In this document: piece by piece, positions 7,967 to 11,200 of the stretch
Position numbering within the stretch: the stretch's first letter is position 1
How the letters are laid out: the number at the start of each line of letters is the position of its first letter
From: Ophiostoma sp. CBS 140.51
Taxonomy: Eukaryota; Ascomycota; Sordariomycetes; Ophiostomatales; Ophiostomataceae
Assembly: GCA_029298735.1 (NCBI GenBank)
Contig: JANSLP010000565.1
Coordinates: 1-11,200, forward strand
Direction: 5' to 3'
Length of the DNA: 11,200 nt
Program-made: the position numbers and the translations under genes
The notes under the pieces: model-generated
Database searches by the model: none
Told to the model about the DNA's origin: nothing
The model's input: the letters and a program-made list of their open reading frames with translations, nothing else

Positions 7967-9051
7967 TGTTGACACGGTTGAGGACAAAGCCTCGTAGGGA
8001 GCGACGAGGGCGCGGCCAGTGTTATAAAGAATGAAGTCTCTATACGAAAGAAGAAGTGTCGCGATCAGGACGGTCGGTTAATCGGTAATAAACGAGAGAG
8101 GGCATTCGAAACGACGATGGGAAAATGCGAAGAGATGCAGTGGAGGCGAAAAATAACGTAGTGTTGTCGATGATGATGTCGTTAGCTCATCCGCGATAAG
8201 TGGTGTTATGGAGCATGGCGGTCAAGGGAATGGTAGACGTGTGCTTCGAGAGAATGAGAGGTTTTGGTTGAGGACGACAGCCTGTCAAAAAAGGCAAGTT
8301 GGCCAGCGTTGAAATCAAGAAAAGGCAAAAAGAGAGGAGCGATGGATGGATTGAATGGCGATCAACACCAGAACGCGGTCGCTGACTTGAGGGTTATAAT
8401 TGGTAGAGCTAAGCTGCAATCTGCACTACACATTGACGACCTGCCGGAAAGCGTGCAAAGCGTCCGAGGCCGTTTTGTGGGGCACCAGGCGGTGAGAAGT
8501 GACATTGGAAGGTGCGGGGCCCAAGACGTGGAATCGATTGGCCTTGTGAAGCTGCTCACTGACACAATATGGGGCACCTTTGGCCGTTGAAGGTTATAAA
8601 AGGACAATGGGCCAACCTTTTGCAATGCGGAGGTGTAGGAATGCAAGTTGAAAGGTCATTGGGCAGAAGATTCACGAACAGACAGCGGGCAGTCTTTGGT
8701 TTAAAAAATTTGGGTCTTGAAGGGCCACGAATTGGGCAATGGCAATGCCTTTTGTACTGATTTGTATGTTTGGTGATAGGCTTTCATGCTCATTATTGTT
8801 GTATATTGTCTCTGTGTCTGTCTATTGACATCAATTGTACGTCGTATATGCCATTCCTTGTACGAGCTCATGTTACTGGACGTTGACTGCTCGTTGCTCG
8901 GTATGGTCTCACTTTGTTTTCGGAGCCATGCGAAGCTCCACTATAATTCTGCCGGTCTTTCTGCAACGGGCAGCACCTGTTTCATCGTCATTTTTTACCG
9001 CCTTTTAAGTCATATATTGTGTCGTGCCCCATACTCAATCTTTTCTCTCCT
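7967..9051. other. Long gene-free stretch: leader/promoter of the Ser/Gln-rich gene and 3' flank of the cyclase
   Basis: 1085 bp between two genes on the same (-) strand. The part next to 7966 is the upstream region of the Ser/Gln-rich gene, with short upstream ORFs on the - strand at 8187-8216, 8182-8190 and 8040-8105 and a TTATAA 56 nt from the ATG. The part next to 9051 is the cyclase 3' flank; I see no exact AATAAA close to its stop. A + strand TATAAAAG lies at 8595-8602. Small open frames (+ 8786-9055 with an ATG; - 8362-8646 starting with TTG) are unsupported. Confidence 0.6.
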
Positions 9052-10325
9052 CTAATCATACCAGATCGCATTCATGCCGAAACCCGGCTCGGGAATCCGC
9101 ACGCGCGCAACACGCGCCAGGTGCTCCTCCTTCCAGCGGTACATCTCCACCCAGCCCTCCTGGTCGTCGGTCAACGCGAGCCACTCGTCGGAGAAGTCGC
9201 ACGGCGCCACTGCGTTGGAATGACCACCGCTCGTCGGCGTTGGGTTGAGGCAGATCTGCGTCTCGATGCTGCCGCAATCGCGCAGGCGGAAGGCCGCAAT
9301 GTAGCCTGTGAGGTCGAAGCTGTTGGCACGTGCCGTGGCGAACAGGTAACGTCCGCTGCGGCCAAGCGCGCACACGTCGCTCCGGTAGAGACCCTTGCCC
9401 GTGGCACGGTCGTGTGTCTCGATGCCCGGTGGGATCAGAGGGTATGAGTGGTGCGTATACACGGGCATGTGCGTCTGCGGGTCGATGACATACTCGCACA
9501 GCCGGTTGCCTGCCTCCATAAGCGCGTACAGGTACTGGCCCGAGGGGTGCATGGCCACCCAACGCGGGTGGTCGCCAGGTGAGGGCGCATCTACGCTGCC
9601 AACAAGCTCGACCTGGCCATCGTCGCCGGCCTGGGTCGACTGAGCCTCGCCAATCTTCTTGCGGTGCACCCACAGCTTGTTGGCGGACAGGTCGGCCGAG
9701 TAAAGGTAGGTCTCGGTCGGATCGAAAACCATGCCGTGGATGCCCGTGCCCGGCTGGTACTCGTAGTTCTGGATGTTGTTGGCCAGGTTGCCGGAAGGGC
9801 CCACGCTGAAAATGTTTCCGTAGCCGGCATGCTTGTAGAATGGGTTGCAGTACACGGCGTATGGCGGCTTCTTGGCGGGCAGGAGGAAGATGGCGCGGGT
9901 GTTGGTCGTGGCGGAGTTTGCCTCAGCTGCAAGGGTTTTGTTAGCGAGAGGGAGCGTCAAAACCTGATGCGTTTTGTGGTGGTCTTGCAGAAGGGATCTC
10001 ACGGTCACTGCCCATGGGATGAGACGCCTCGTGCACGATCTCGGTTGGGCTCTTGATGACAAAGCTGGACCACTTCTTCATGGCCGAGCCGTAGAGGTTC
10101 TTTTTGGCATGCTGGAGGACACTGTCAGTACATGTGCTCGATGATGGCGCTGTGGTTCACCTTTAGCCTTTCACTCACATCAAATGCCATCCACGATATC
10201 GGCTCATCATGGGGGATCTCGGTTCTCTTCACCAGCTTCAGCTCCAGCGTCTCGTCGTTGAACTGGACTGTGAAGATGGCACCTGGAGGCGTCCAAGTTC
10301 CAATCATCAAGTGGTGGAGAGGCAT
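9052..10325 (-). CDS. Carboxy-cis,cis-muconate cyclase (lactonizing enzyme)
   Basis: EC 5.5.1.5: closes 3-carboxy-cis,cis-muconate to 3-carboxymuconolactone in the protocatechuate branch of the fungal beta-ketoadipate pathway. It is a cytosolic seven-bladed beta-propeller of the lactonase family. Three exons (10325-10179, 10111-10003, 9926-9052) give 376 residues; the introns are 67 and 76 nt with GTGAGT/GTGAGA donors, CTGAC/CTAAC branch points and CAG acceptors. The start MPLHHLMIGTWTPPGA and end IPEPGFGMNAIWYD match the N. crassa enzyme (366 residues) as I recall it. His149 (TGIHGMVFDPTETY), Arg207 (DHPRWVAMHP), Glu223 (LMEAGNR) and Arg285 (FATARAN) align with the His148/Arg196/Glu212/Arg274 active-site set reported from that structure. 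The extra length is a Gly/Gln-rich loop near 177-187. Choosing donor 10002 rather than 10007 keeps the loop length equal to N. crassa. The frame stays open upstream to an ATG at 10532; I prefer 10325. Confidence 0.95.
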
Positions 10326-10920
10326 GTTGGCGGCGGCAGGTGAGTTTGTCCTTTCGTCTTCCGTCTTTCGGCTTGGAAAGTTTGTAGAGCAATGGGTCGA
10401 TCTGATGGTATGCGTTTGATGAATCGTGCGACGGTTACAGATCCAAGGATCAAGAAGAGATGTCAAGGAGGCACGTCGAATCGGTCGCAAAGAGAGAAGC
10501 TGGTCGACTTTCAACCTGGGTAAAACGAACATGCTGCCTCCAGTGCTTCCAAAGTCCCTAGTCTTTGCGCACCCGTTTTCGCTCCCGACAGTAGTAGGCG
10601 TTAATCCGTGGTCTTCCGTCTCAGTCTTCTACCAGTCTCAGTGCCTAGTGAGCCAGTCTCTTAATTTCTCCGGTCCCCCAAAGCTGTTTTCTACTGCCTG
10701 CCCGCATGTCGCAGCGGGGTTCATTCGCGCGTCCAGCTTGGCCAGGACCTGCCGGCCATTGGACAATGGAACAGAGACAGAGAGGCTCGCGGGCTCACAG
10801 GCTTAACGGTTAATCCGCCGCTGCGCCAACAAACGCGTAGTCTCGACATAGCACAGTTTGTAACTTTGCTAGTTGTTCTGGAAAGGCGCCAGGAGTAACG
10901 ATGTGGGGACAGGTGAGCAT

Positions 10921-11020
10921 TTGGCGGCAGTCGTATCGGGAAGAGAAACTTGGCGGCAGATCAATTGATCCCGATGAATGGGCTGCTTCTGGCAGTAAGT
11001 GGACCCCCCTACTTGGCGGC
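10921..11020 (+). promoter_or_regulatory. Three direct copies of TTGGCGGC upstream of the cyclase gene
   Basis: Exact 8-mers at 10921-10928, 10950-10957 and 11013-11020, all in the same orientation, the first two followed by A. They lie about 600-700 bp upstream of the cyclase ATG, within reach of a fungal upstream activating region. They resemble GGCGGC-type sites of zinc-cluster regulators. The repetition is seen; the function is inferred. Confidence 0.35.
10959..10970. repeat. 12-bp perfect palindrome GATCAATTGATC
   Basis: Perfect palindrome directly after the second TTGGCGGC copy. It could be a dimeric protein site or chance; no other copy was noticed in the window. Confidence 0.6.
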
Positions 11021-11200
11021 CAGCCCCCCATTCCGGCCGCCTTTTCTTTCTTTAAAAATCAAAAAATCAAACAATAAGCAACTTCGAAATAAATCGTAAG
11101 TAATTCAAAATGCCACTGGAAACCGAACGGCCATGTTATGCCTGGAGACAACAAAGAAAATGGAGAAGAAAGATCCATCATGGATGGGACGAGAAGAGAA

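Larger units (their letters stand above)
10326..11200. other. Upstream region of the cyclase gene and right window edge
   Basis: 875 bp with no recognised gene. Next to the start, the frame of the cyclase stays open back to an ATG at 10532. Farther out are the inverted repeat CCATTG-GA-CAATGG (10756-10769, containing a CCAAT on the - strand), three copies of TTGGCGGC (10921, 10950, 11013) and the palindrome GATCAATTGATC (10959-10970). The last 160 bp are A-rich; an ATG at 11110 in context CAAAATG opens a frame of 30 codons that runs off the window and could be the start of a + strand gene, but I do not recognise it. The + strand frame 10426-10806 looks like chance. Confidence 0.6.

Noticed and set aside
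8362..8646. 94-codon - strand frame in the gene-free stretch
   Set aside because: It begins with TTG rather than ATG, has no recognisable motif, and is not in a plausible exon context.
10002..10010. Alternative cyclase intron-2 donor GTGACC at 10007
   Set aside because: It keeps the frame, but GTGAGA at 10002 is closer to the consensus and gives a loop of the same length as in N. crassa.
10426..10806. 126-codon + frame upstream of the cyclase
   Set aside because: It overlaps the cyclase leader region, shows no recognisable domain, and has composition consistent with chance.
1..11200. Transposons, RIP-mutated repeats, viral copies, secondary-metabolite clusters, CRISPR or toxin genes
   Set aside because: No terminal repeats, transposase or reverse-transcriptase motifs, polymerase motifs or repeat arrays were seen; the genes are ordinary fungal single-copy types.

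Overview
The window looks like nuclear DNA of a filamentous ascomycete, most likely a Sordariomycete. Introns are short (63-95 nt) with GTRNGT-type donors and CTRAY-like branch points. The muconate cyclase at the right end matches the Neurospora crassa enzyme almost motif for motif. The class-II lysyl-tRNA synthetase tail and the Cox15 protein are also of fungal type. I see no prophage, insertion sequence, CRISPR array or bacterial operon structure.

Layout from left to right: (1) 106-913 (+), the C-terminal exons of cytosolic lysyl-tRNA synthetase, with the 5' part outside the window. (2) 1356-3023 (-), COX15, the mitochondrial heme A synthase, convergent with the first gene. (3) 3765-4820 (+), a roadblock-fold protein resembling yeast Ego3/Slm4 (TORC1-controlling EGO/Ragulator complex), divergent from COX15 across a 741-bp promoter region. 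(4) 5415-7966 (-), an 826-residue Ser/Gln-rich, probably nuclear protein of unknown function with several conserved-looking blocks. (5) 9052-10325 (-), carboxy-cis,cis-muconate cyclase of the protocatechuate branch of the beta-ketoadipate pathway, with three exons. The remaining right end (10326-11200) is upstream sequence of the cyclase and contains several short repeated or palindromic motifs.

The genes do not form a functional cluster. They cover translation, respiratory-chain assembly, nutrient signalling, an unknown nuclear role and aromatic catabolism, which is normal for a housekeeping region of a fungal chromosome. No clearly new multi-gene system is visible. The points worth a second look are a Pumilio/Puf3-type UGUANAUA palindrome in the COX15 3' UTR, the very large low-complexity insertions inside the roadblock protein, the unknown Ser/Gln-rich protein, an in-frame arginine-rich 69-codon extension upstream of the cyclase start, and motif repeats in the cyclase and COX15 upstream regions.
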